In this document: one piece after another, positions 11,501 through 21,100 of the stretch
How the letters are laid out: each line of letters opens with the position of its first letter
Numbering within the stretch: the first letter of the stretch is position 1
NCBI RefSeq assembly: GCF_000003605.2
Contig: NW_003128149.1
Coordinates: 1-33,163 of the forward strand
Length of the DNA stretch: 33,163 nt
Source: Saccoglossus kowalevskii
Taxonomy: Eukaryota; Hemichordata; Enteropneusta; Harrimaniidae
Direction: 5' to 3'
Program-made: the position numbers and the translations under genes
The notes under the pieces: generated by a model
Told to the model about the DNA's origin: nothing
The model's database searches: none
The model's input: only the letters and a program-made list of their open reading frames with translations

Positions 11501-12825
11501 ATATCCCCACCAGTATTTAAAGGCAACGGTAGCATTGTGACCTGCGGGTACTTCCATATACCAAACATTGTACCAGTGAGTTATGTTTGGTGTAGTACAT
11601 GGTAGAACGGCAGTATCACCCACTGCGACATCAACATCGGCTAAGCTAGACTCTGTAAATAGAAACATTCATAAATAGTTGGTTATCTCTTTGTAGCCTA
11701 AAGAAAGTTGTATAGATGACTGAAATGCAATAGGTTGTCTTCAGAAAAAATGAAATATTGTATTTGCTGCATGCATTGTGCACCATTTCAAGACAAATTA
11801 TCAATACATAATCAAAGCCTTAACGAAGTGTTAAAGATTCTTTCCCAAAAATAACACTATTTATGATCGTAACAACGTTCCATTATTATTGTACCACAGC
11901 ATAATTTACTACAATTAACGAGGTATCGTTATGGTAGGCAACCTTCAAATTCCGACACTGCGTGTCAGTGTTGTATCTTGTGTTGTATGTATGCAAGTGT
12001 AAATGCTACCTATACATATAGCGGATTTGACAACAATTCCTATGCCATGTTTGGGATTATACGTGAAAGGTCTGTGTAACTATCTTCCAATCATTATGGA
12101 ATTAACTGCGTCAACGCGGTTACACACAGTCACTTGCAGACAATAACCACGTTTCCCACAAATTGACCTCTTTTTAGTGTTGAGACCAGGTTTGAACTAT
12201 AATCTGTGTATTTGCCGTCTATGTACACATCACACACGTAATGTTATCCACCATTCAGTATCTCTAATATGAAATAATATACATGTTATTATAATACACT
12301 AATATTTGGTAGACAGTATCCCCACGAATATAACTATGAATGCATTTAGTCCCACCCAGTGTGTCTACTATTAGATTACACGGCTCCGATATAGAATATC
12401 GTTGATAGTATAACAGATATTTTACAAAAAAACTACTAGTAAATCAAATGTCAGGGGTATAGTAGAAAGGTGAAATATTTGCAATGACCTGTTTTGGACA
12501 ATAGACTAACATTTAATAAATCTAGAAAATAACCACTTGTGTGTATACTTGGTAAATGTACACACTGTTTTGAAGAAATCAATAATATCATATTTGAACT
12601 CACATTTTAAACATAACATTTTAGTTTATGATTTGAATAGGCAGTGTAGTTATTGTCGCCATTAGTAAATTACAGACAATACCCTCTCACGTGATATTGA
12701 AACCTTAATGATTGTTATCGCGAAAAAAGTAAATCTCACATTAACAAGAACACTTTCTTACCGTAAAACAATAAGAAGAATAAAATTTCAACAGCAATGA
12801 ACATCCTAATTAACAAATATCGCAT
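4865..12825 (-). CDS. Seven-Ig receptor tyrosine kinase-like protein, predicted pseudokinase (19 exons)
   Basis: Joined exons (5' to 3'): 12762-12825, 11344-11652, 10954-11205, 9521-9832, 9069-9368, 8657-8980, 8145-8468, 7721-8020, 7414-7539, 7265-7295, 7087-7175, 6805-6827, 6540-6678, 6302-6409, 5857-6032, 5643-5765, 5445-5556, 5261-5357, 4865-4976; 3321 nt, 1106 aa. The order is signal peptide, seven Ig-like domains (about residues 22-728), transmembrane helix (738-761), juxtamembrane region, and a kinase fold (about 835-1098) with almost no tail. Seven Ig domains recall VEGFR and PTK7; the lack of a long kinase insert and the sequence VLKDD recall FGFR. Kinase motifs retained: beta3 Lys (K861), alphaC Glu (E879), Asn after the catalytic loop (N969), and DLG in place of DFG (D982). 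Lost: the HRD Asp (LRS, S964) and most of the Gly-rich loop. It is probably a ligand-binding pseudokinase receptor; orthology is unresolved. The start is the first in-frame ATG after TAA at 12838-12840; 12804 is an alternative. Confidence 0.92.
5643..5765 (-). CDS. Receptor exon 16: degenerate catalytic loop and activation segment
   Basis: Begins [13 protein letters not shown] where active relatives have C-I-H-R-D-L-A-A-R-N. His is replaced by Leu and the catalytic Asp by Ser (S964), while the Asn (N969) stays. It continues KIADLGMS (DLG, D982) and an activation segment with no tyrosine, ending EFEARTC. Confidence 0.92.
5857..6032 (-). CDS. Receptor exon 15: kinase hinge and alphaD-alphaE
   Basis: Encodes [18 protein letters not shown] (hinge; gatekeeper position Met) through [14 protein letters not shown]. 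The segment between alphaD and alphaE is short, so the long kinase insert of PDGFR/VEGFR is absent. A second in-frame acceptor lies 6 nt downstream (exon start at 6026) and would remove two residues. Confidence 0.9.
6302..6678 (-). CDS. Receptor exons 13-14: kinase N-lobe
   Basis: Exons 6540-6678 and 6302-6409. The expected GxGxxG-V loop region reads [20 protein letters not shown], keeping only one glycine, while the beta3 lysine is present (K861 in LIKVLKDD). Exon 14 carries the alphaC glutamate ([10 protein letters not shown]879) and NIISLLGYC, matching the FGFR/VEGFR pattern N-I/V-x-L-L-G-x-C. Confidence 0.88.
6805..7295 (-). CDS. Receptor exons 10-12: juxtamembrane region with NPDY motif
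   Basis: Three small exons (7265-7295, 7087-7175, 6805-6827; 31, 89 and 23 nt) encode about 48 residues. They hold NPDYMQL (an NPxY motif, residues 782-785, Y785) and a second tyrosine in AVYMTI. NPxY motifs are known to bind PTB domains or endocytic adaptors. All three phases fit, which supports even the 23-nt exon. Confidence 0.82.
7414..7539 (-). CDS. Receptor exon 9: transmembrane helix
   Basis: A short Pro/Ser/Thr stalk leads into a hydrophobic stretch at residues 738-761 (starting [14 protein letters not shown]) and then the stop-transfer sequence ARRCK. This fixes a type I topology with the Ig domains outside the cell. Confidence 0.93.
7721..8020 (-). CDS. Receptor exon 8: Ig-like domain 7 (membrane-proximal)
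   Basis: Phase 1-1 exon. Core residues: [18 protein letters not shown] and [18 protein letters not shown], the best textbook Ig signature in the gene. It joins the transmembrane exon as ..VLEPTESP. Confidence 0.92.
8145..8468 (-). CDS. Receptor exon 7: Ig-like domain 6
   Basis: Phase 1-1 exon. Core residues: [19 protein letters not shown] and [13 protein letters not shown]. The exon starts at an acceptor TTACAG and reads [12 protein letters not shown] before the domain, so the first ATG inside it is not a start codon. Confidence 0.9.
8558..8637. mobile_element. 80-bp foldback element (MITE-like), TTAA-flanked, copy 1
   Basis: Imperfect terminal inverted repeats: AAGAACGGTGGTCG at the left end and CGACCACCGCCCTT at the right. 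TTAA lies at both outer ends. It occupies nearly half of the 188-nt intron between Ig exons 6 and 7. A related copy lies at 22763-22844. TTAA could be a piggyBac-type target duplication; a TA duplication fits equally well. Confidence 0.7.
8657..8980 (-). CDS. Receptor exon 6: Ig-like domain 5
   Basis: Phase 1-1 exon. Core residues: [20 protein letters not shown] and [11 protein letters not shown]. The usual D-x-G-x-Y-x-C signature is altered to DNYNQFHC. The following intron holds an 80-bp foldback element. Confidence 0.9.
9069..9368 (-). CDS. Receptor exon 5: Ig-like domain 4
   Basis: Phase 1-1 exon. Core residues: [18 protein letters not shown] and [13 protein letters not shown]. Several N-x-S/T sequons are present (for example NES and NDT). 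An extra Cys pair occurs near the C-terminal end (ACLC). Confidence 0.9.
9521..9832 (-). CDS. Receptor exon 4: Ig-like domain 3
   Basis: Phase 1-1 exon. Core residues: [20 protein letters not shown] and [11 protein letters not shown]. The DGNP-x-P-x-x-x-W pattern recurs in domains 3 to 7 and suggests they arose by exon duplication. Confidence 0.9.
9833..10953. other. Receptor intron 3 (1121 nt)
   Basis: This is the intron between Ig exons 3 and 4. An open frame on the plus strand at 9894-10181 has no family signature and I take it as chance. No repeat or transposon end was seen. Confidence 0.75.
10954..11205 (-). CDS. Receptor exon 3: Ig-like domain 2
   Basis: Phase 1-1 exon, the shortest Ig exon at 252 nt. 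Core residues: VTMTC, YTWYCNG and [15 protein letters not shown]. The acceptor CACACAG and donor GTATGT are canonical, and the join to exon 2 reads NVLEPPTNA. Confidence 0.88.
11344..11652 (-). CDS. Receptor exon 2: Ig-like domain 1
   Basis: Phase 1-1 exon. It carries the Ig core VGDTAVLPC, then VWY, then [10 protein letters not shown]: two Cys, a Trp and the D-x-G-x-Y-x-C signature. It is unusually rich in Tyr and Trp. It looks closer to a V-type domain than the later C2/I-type domains. Confidence 0.88.
11653..12761. other. Receptor intron 1 (1109 nt)
   Basis: Separates the signal-peptide exon from Ig domain 1. AT-rich, with no recognised exon, repeat or RNA gene. A long first intron is a usual place for enhancers, but no specific site can be named. 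Confidence 0.75.
12762..12825 (-). CDS. Receptor exon 1: signal peptide
   Basis: Encodes [20 protein letters not shown] and one further residue, a basic n-region then a hydrophobic core typical of a secretory signal. It ends in phase 1 at a GTAAGA donor and joins exon 2 to read ..[11 protein letters not shown]. Seven codons downstream a second in-frame ATG (12804) would also give a workable signal peptide. Confidence 0.85.
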
Positions 12826-14543
12826 AGTTAGAACATGTTAATTTCAGGTGGCTATAACACTGACACGGAACAAGCACGGAAACCGACACGGAACAAGCAC
12901 GGAAACTGACACGGCAAATAGCAAACAAGAGTTAAGTATTTCTTTTTGGAGATTGCGTATGCAAACATTGCAGGGTCATGTTACCAATAAACGTAAGCTT
13001 TGATATATTTAAAATTGCCAGCTCTTTATTGGTGGGTTACACAGGGACATGAGTCAAAGGTTACCAGTAAGCTGCCATATAATATTGGTTGAAATGTAAA
13101 GTAAACAAAATACATTGCCTAAGTACCTCGACATGGGGACAGTTTGTTATAAATCATTATTTATAGTGATTCTCTACATACTAAACATTCGTGATTACGG
13201 CAATGGTTACCGTGTTACCGCTACTTGGATTGTGCAAAAACATCGTAAAACGAGGTATAGGTAGGTGTTGTTTGTATGTGCACTGACTTCGTCAAGCGGT
13301 TGTCGATTTCGAAATTGTGTCATCAGTTTTGTTTTGCACAGGTCTGAAAATATAGGGTGTGGCATATCATAGCTACAATTAATAATATTATGAATACTGG
13401 TACAATCACGTGTGTTGTGTTTTTATAGTTATGATCGAGAGAATTAAACGATAATGTCAAACCTTCAAAGTTAGTTATGCACTGTATAAATAATAGACTC
13501 ATAAATTACATCCTTAAACACACATTTATAATGTGACAACAAACACATGCAAGGGTCGTTCACCATTTTTATTCAATTAATATCACGCTGTATTGCTGTA
13601 ATAAGAATAGTGGTAGAATTACAGTTCATGAGAGCATTGCAAAAATTGTTTAGAAAAGTTTGGCATTACCATCAACTTTACTGGAAACAATCTAACAAAC
13701 TAGTTACACATTATTTATACCGTGTTGCCATGGCAATGCGACTGATACCGCCCTTTAATACTGCAACTTACTCATGTTTCCGGGCAGATTAGTAAATCGC
13801 AACTTTTTTATTCAATTATGTTGATTAATAATACTTTCGGAAATCGTAAAAACAATACGGACAATAGCTGTATTTAAAGCGCAAGTCCATGTTATTTTCA
13901 GCATTCCAATGAATATATAACACATTTTTAACAGTGAAAATGAATTTTAAAATATTAATCTAGTGAGTTCACACAACCATAGTGTATGTTGCTTTGATAA
14001 TTGCACGACAATACCCTCATGAACTATATTAAATGTCATATTCTGTGATAAGTTGATTCGGTTTCCACTGAATACTTAATTGTATTGTATCTTCCTGTGT
14101 ACTAATATCAGACTGTTAGGAAACTACTTTTTAATTACTTTATATTTTTGTACGACCAGAATACATTCACTGATGCAGTCGTTGCTATCACAACTGGTGA
14201 TTTTCAGAAAGGTGATAATTTACATACCACAATCTGGTTAAACCAATCATTATTGTGTGTTCAAACAACAATAGAATCAGTGCATCAATGAACAGACTAA
14301 TGTGCGGTACTCCACAAAGTATGGTACACTTGTTGAATGATGTCATTAATTATCCAAATTGTATGCAAAATCATAACATCAAAACAATAATATTTCTGGG
14401 TAATTTAAACTGATTTTTTCATGTGTCCCATACGAGATAGGACATTAAACATTTATCCATATTGTTTCGGAAAAGTGTAAAAAGTAAATTGTGATCAAAA
14501 ATGTATGTCAGTGGTGTAGTATAAATCTATTATCATGATAATG
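12826..14543. promoter_or_regulatory. Intergenic region containing the presumed receptor promoter
   Basis: Lies between the receptor start codon and the aminopeptidase poly(A) signal. Next to the receptor start, 12862-12915 holds a tandem repeat of a 23-bp unit (GACACGGAACAAGCACGGAA plus 3 nt), two full copies and a partial third, which could be a bound element. ACCGCCCTTTAATA near 13748-13761 matches the right end of the foldback element at 8558-8637, probably a relic end. No clear TATA box was found. Confidence 0.4.
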
Positions 14544-14549
14544 TTTATT
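14544..14549 (-). terminator. AATAAA polyadenylation signal of the aminopeptidase gene
   Basis: TTTATT on the plus strand reads AATAAA on the minus strand, about 105 nt downstream of the TAG stop codon at 14653-14655. Confidence 0.65.
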
Positions 14550-14652
14550 GCTAAGTGGCATGCAATACAAAAGTGTAAAAACCAATAAAAAACACGTCGA
14601 TTAAATATCTACAAATTTCTACAAATTCTATCTACATATTTAGTAGATTATT

Positions 14653-15141
14653 CTAAATGGTGATGAACAACGTAGCTATAACAAACGCTGCAAACATTGC
14701 CACATAACTAGCAATGCTTTGATGCATTTTATTGGCAGGTGAATCAGGATGGTCATCAAGATCGGGATGTGTCACGTGTACCGTCATTTTGATCAACCAA
14801 TCATAGGCTTCAACGTTTTCCGCTTGTACTAGTGGACCAATCTCAGTACGGATTCTGGCGTTGTACCTATTCAGCCAGTCAATCTAATTCAAACGATACA
14901 CAGTAAATGTATTTGTTAGGTACTACATAAATATACATTATTATATATACATCACGTCATATATCCATTACGTCATATATTCATTACGTCATATAACCAT
15001 TACGTCATATATACATTACGTCAAATATATATTACGTCATACCTGTCGTGGAGACATCAAACTGTATTTAATTAGTTTTGGGTCGAAAGGAACAAGTGTC
15101 ACCGCTCTAAAGGTATAATAATCCTGGCCACCAAAATTGTT
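14653..15141 (-). CDS. XPNPEP2: Aminopeptidase exons 21-22: C-terminus and GPI-type tail
   Basis: Exons 15043-15141 and 14653-14883. They encode [33 protein letters not shown] and end ..[18 protein letters not shown] before TAG. The hydrophobic end (about residues 704-724) has no basic cytoplasmic residues after it, and small residues DSPAN lie upstream, which fits a GPI-attachment signal as in mammalian XPNPEP2. A plain C-terminal membrane anchor cannot be excluded. Confidence 0.9.
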
Positions 15142-18100
15142 CTGAAACAAAATGGATGTTACTGTAACAAATTAACAAGCTTGTCGATAAAATATTAGAT
15201 AATTATTTAAGTCATTAGTGTTTTGATGCTTACTGGTGTATCGGCTTTCACTACCCTAATGATTGTTTCAAGTCTAACTCCATAGTCATTGTCTTCGTAA
15301 TAACCTGGTTCTATTAGATCAAACAAACAAATAATATGAGTGACTCATTCATAAACTAGTGCAAAATTTTGATATCTTCCTATACATTCAGATGTATTAA
15401 GTTCGTGACGAAATTGGAATATCCCATAATATATAATATCTAGTGGGTTGTCATATAATACGAGTTTATACGAGTTCATGAGTCACGAATTTCAATATCC
15501 TATGTATCACATGTATGCTTTTCAAGCTGTTTCGCTAGCAGAAGTTAGCACATTTCAATACATAATCATATTAATGCATGTATGGATGTAAAAATTACAA
15601 ACCATCTGATAAGAAAACATTTGGCTGGAGTGATTCAGTGTTGCGACTGTTTATAGAAAACGGACCTAGATAAAATTAATAATAATATACTTGTTAAGTT
15701 ATTGAAAGACTACTGAATGTATGAGTACGGATAGATGTACATATATTAGAGTCTTGTGAGATATGACATGAGATATGTAAACAAATACATTCATAATACC
15801 TTCATGAACATTCAACATAGCTCCAATACCGTGACCAGTGCCGTGAAGATACGTCCAACCATTATCCCACAAATGTTGTCGGGCATGTACGTCAAGTCTG
15901 CTTCCTGTAATCAAACCACAAACACCCAAACACAATTATTTTGTCAATGTAATGTTCTATACATGTATCCTGGTTTACTATTTAATGATTTTTTTTGTTG
16001 AATTAGCATGGTTTATGGTAACGTACTAAAAGGTATGATAACCAACCAGACGTTGTGATAATTTACCACCCGTTATGATAACCCACTAGACATAATGATA
16101 CCCCACCAGTCATTTATGCTAACCTACCAGACGTTATGATAACACTATACATGTTATTATAACTTACCAGACATTATGATAACCTACCAGAACGTATGAC
16201 AACCTACTAAGCGTCATGATAACCTACCATAACGTATGACAACCTACCAGCCGTTATGACAACCCACCAGCCATTACGATAACCAACTAAACGTTATTAT
16301 AACTTACCAGACGTTATGACAACCTACCAGAACGTATGACAACCTACTAGGCGTCATTATAATCTACCAGAACGTATGATAACCTACCATACGTTATGAC
16401 AACACATCAGTCGTTAAGATAACCTACCAGACGATGCGATGCGATAACCAACCAAACTCTATGATAACTCACCAGACATTATGATAACCTACCAGACGTT
16501 ATGATAACCCACGAGACGTTATGATAACCTACCAGACGTTATGATAACCCACCAGACGTTAGGATAACCTACCACACGATATGATAACCAACTAGACGTT
16601 GTGATAACCCACTAGACGTTATGATAACCTACCAGACGTTATGATAACCTACCAGACGATATGATAACCTACCAGACGTTATAACCTACCAGACGTTGTG
16701 ATAACCCACTAGACGTTATGATAACCTGCCAGACGTTATGATAACCTACCAGACGTTATGATAACCCACTAGACGTTATGATAACCTACCAGACGTTATG
16801 ATAACATACCACACGTTACGATAACCCTATAGATGTTATGATAACTCACCAGACGTTATGATAACCCACCACACGTTATGATAACCACTAGATGTTATGA
16901 TAACCTACCACATGTTATGATAACCCACTAGACGTTATGATAACCACTAGACGTTATGATAACCTACCAGATGTTATGATAACCCGCTAGATGTTATGAC
17001 AACGTGCCAGACGAAATGATAACCTACCAGACGATGAGACAATCTACTAGACGACATGATAACCTGCCAGACATTATGATAACCTACCAGGCGTTATGAT
17101 AACCTACCAGACGATATGATAATCTACGAAACGATTAGACAACCTACCAGACGTTCCTTCTGGAAATATTGCAAGGGCAAGATCAATGGCACCCATTAGT
17201 ACACGTGTATAAGCTTCCTGAAAGTAAAGAGTTTGAATCACATTAATGTTGCCACACTAACGTAACTTACATGCACAACATATATGCCGACCTACCAAAC
17301 GCATCTACTCATCAATTACTAATATATATAGAAGATCTCAGTACGTAATTGTAGTCCTAAGTAATTATTCAATATAGCCAAACGTTTCGGGCAATGACTC
17401 TTCTTCAGTTTAATTTTTGAATGCGTTACCGTGCATTAACTGAATATTTTAGGACAAGGTTTGGTAAAAGTCCTCGGCGTATGGCTCTATCATATATTAC
17501 AAATTTGTTGCTCGCGAACATATAGCAGGGAAGTAGTTTTCTGTTGTCCTCAACAATATCTATTTACTGGGGGAGGGTTGTTTTTCAGAATTAGGTTAGT
17601 AGACTCAAGTGAAAACAACGTTTGCTCATTTAAAAATCGTATATTTTTAAGCAGTTACATTCTGGATTCATGTGTTTTCATGAACCGTTCCTAGAAATAC
17701 ATTCGATTACAAACAAATTATCCAGGTCGTTGTTCAAGTTTTTGTTTGCCTCCTTTGAATCAACCCAAATTACATTACTATGATAGGTGACGGCACCTTT
17801 TCATAAATTTGGCAGTAAATAAATTAACGCAATCTACTCACCTTGTGCGAATCCTTAGGTACTCCGAAGTGCATTGTACGAGTAATATCGGTCGTTGCAC
17901 CACACCTTCAAATAATAAAATAAATTAAAAATCATTTAACCAAACGATGAAGAAAAATACTTCAAAATAAGAAACCATGTGTTTTAATGATGTTAAATAA
18001 TTCTTTATACACATACTTATGTATTGAATACTTACTTGTATTGTCCACCAGAATCCAGTAGATACATATCATCAGTTGTAATTTTTACGTTTGTTTCATC

Positions 18101-21100
18101 TGTAGACCTGCGCATAACGTAGTAAATAATTTGAAAAAATGATTAACACATGAAAAAACGAGAGACAGACAGCGTAGCAACACAAGAGGGCGTAAACAGA
18201 ATAAGGAGTGCACTTACGAGTAGTGTATAACTGCTCCATTTGGCCCGAATCCAGAAATTGGATCAAAACTTGGTGACACAAAGTCCTCTTGTTTCCTACA
18301 AAAAGTAAATATGGTTATATAGGCACCATTCTGATGTCACGAGATTGAAATTCACGGACCAAATCATTGACCCAATACGTCATCGGGTGACGTCATTGTA
18401 TGCCATACCTCCTAAATTCCTCAACCTTATTTCCTGCAGAGATTTCAGTCACTTCAATTTCTTCATTCGTCACTGCGCCCTCTATCCAATGTAGAAACTC
18501 TATCACGGCAACAGAATCCTGATTCTGAATACGCAATAAAAGCGAATAAAATGCATTAACGACGTGTTTATGTTCAATAAACGATTACATTAATATTACA
18601 TTTTTTTCTCTGTATCGCCATTGTGCTTTTGATCAAAATCACAATTCCAATAATACAAATACAAATAGTTTACTTACATATCCGTTTATCATTCCATCAA
18701 CTTCCTTGTCATTCTTTACAGCTTTCATTTCTTGTATGGGAATCGCTGCAGAGTACTGCTTATTCTGAAATAAACAATTTGAATAAAACTAAATTTGATA
18801 AGTTACGAATCATGGGCAAACAATTGGTCGTGTCAAAATTAAAAATGAGCGAGTCACAGCCATTATTCTGGTTTCTGTCGCAACTTCAAGTATTCAAAAT
18901 CAGACTAAAAGCGAAATGTTTATGAAGTACATAATTTGCTTTTTAAATTAGCGAAATTTCTGTTCTTGTATGCAACATAACTGGGAAGAAAAGACGTCTT
19001 TAGAATGGTATAAAATAAAACAAATACAAATGCTTACGTTGGTGGCAAAGAGCTAGAAAACATTGAGTATATGGACAAGAAATGAACATTTAAAAACGTA
19101 TGCGCAGTATTTATACATACAATGAAAATGACGTATGAATCGTAAGGGAGGAAGGAAGTGTCTTAACCAACAATTCCAGAAATAACGCAAGAAAACTAGG
19201 AGGTCAATACATAACAAATGTGACTAACCTCGGGAACATTTCCATAAACAGCATAGCTAGCAGAAGTGCTGATCCACACTTTATTGATGATATCTGATTT
19301 CGTTGCATCTCTCAGTTCATTTTGAAAATCATCGTATTCATTGATATGCAAACATTTGTGTATTTGAGGAGTATTTTGACAAAACTTCATGTCTGTGAGA
19401 AGATGCTTTCCAATTTCATCTGTTACAAGCTCAGTTGTATTTTTAATATACAACCTACAAAAGTAAATTCCTTCATCAGAAATCACACGATAACAATAAA
19501 TATTCCGAATAATCAAATACAACATCTGAATTGACAAATGTTATACTTACGTTGTTTTATCCAACTCAATGATTGTATAGGAAAAGAAAACGGCTGTATT
19601 GTGAACATCAGACCCTCGTAAGTTGAACAACCCTGAACGGAGAAAAAAATGGTGATCCATTATCTACTAATACGTGCAATTTGATATGATACAGCCGGTA
19701 CAATTACAAATTGCTAACGCAGGTTACCTCGAGATATGTTGACTTGTCTATGACTTACATGCAGTGTCATCCAAGGCATGTAACACCATCATTTCTACGT
19801 CTGCTGCTTTCATTAGTCCCTGGATGTCTTCCACTTTATCCCACCAGTCAACGCCTGAATTATAACAATATATGTTACAGCATTAGGTAAACGTCAATGT
19901 TGTCACAATCTCATCATCTGATAAATAACACAATAACATGTTCTTATAGCGAAAATCAGTTGGAACAACTTGAACTCATTCACTGTTCCTAACACACGTG
20001 GACTGTTTATAACATGAAAAGAGTACCTTTCTAATAAATGCTATATTTTTAATTTAGACATAACACATATTGAAACACAATGTAGCCGATGATTTTTGTA
20101 AACAAGATAGATGTTGATTCCTCCATTTGTAAGAAGTCACACTAGTCGTCGCTAATTGTTGATGAACAAGTGCTTACCTTTTTGACGACATATTCTTATT
20201 GATACATAAGAATGTGCCATTGATGAGCTCCGGATTATTGTTTTAGTACATCACAATCGATTTCCGCTGTGTATTAGTGACTATGCTTACCTGCCCATTT
20301 CTTTTCCATAATAAGTAGTGGATTATTACTACACTCTGGTTCTTCCCAAACCTCGTCTATCAGGTTATTTTGAATTGATTGCATTATGATCGATTTATCC
20401 TTGCTCTCCTTGAACGCATCTGCATAATTATTATATGTACCTCAAAGTGAAAATAATAGAATACCGATAATATGACGTCACGTTTCAAGATTATGCACGG
20501 TTACATATATTACATGGTCTGGTATCATACGCTATACAATTTCTGCACACTACACATTGCATACATTGCGTACTATGTATACGGATAACAACGCAACATA
20601 TGTTTGATATCATTACATTTTGTTTTAAATATGATTGCAGCAATGGATCTTGGACAATCGCTCCCCAGACAATCGCCCCGGACAAACGCCCCCGGAAAAA
20701 TCCCCCCCCCCACATAATTATTATTTTTTATTTTTTTTCGGTGATTTTGACTATTACCGGTCGTTGGCAAACACTTGTTTACGTGAATTTATAATAAGTT
20801 GATGAATTGATAAGTTGATAACGAGGTGCCGTCGGCAAACACTTGTTTTCGTGAATTTATAATAAGTTGATGAATTAATAAGTTGATAACGAGGTGTCGT
20901 CGGCAAACATGAATGGGGGGGGGGATTGTCCTGGTACCGCAGCAATATATTAACACTGCGATAAGACTCCATTTTCGACATTGTAAATGTCTTTCGTTTC
21001 TATGCAGAAAAATACAGTATTTTTACCAAGTCATAATATTTATTAAAGTTATTGTTTATACATAAATTGTTGAACACACTACATAGTTTGTAATTTCATT

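Noticed and set aside
16018-17158. CRISPR-like or coding repeat in the 20-bp array
   Set aside because: No spacers, stops in all frames, and it lies inside a confirmed intron.
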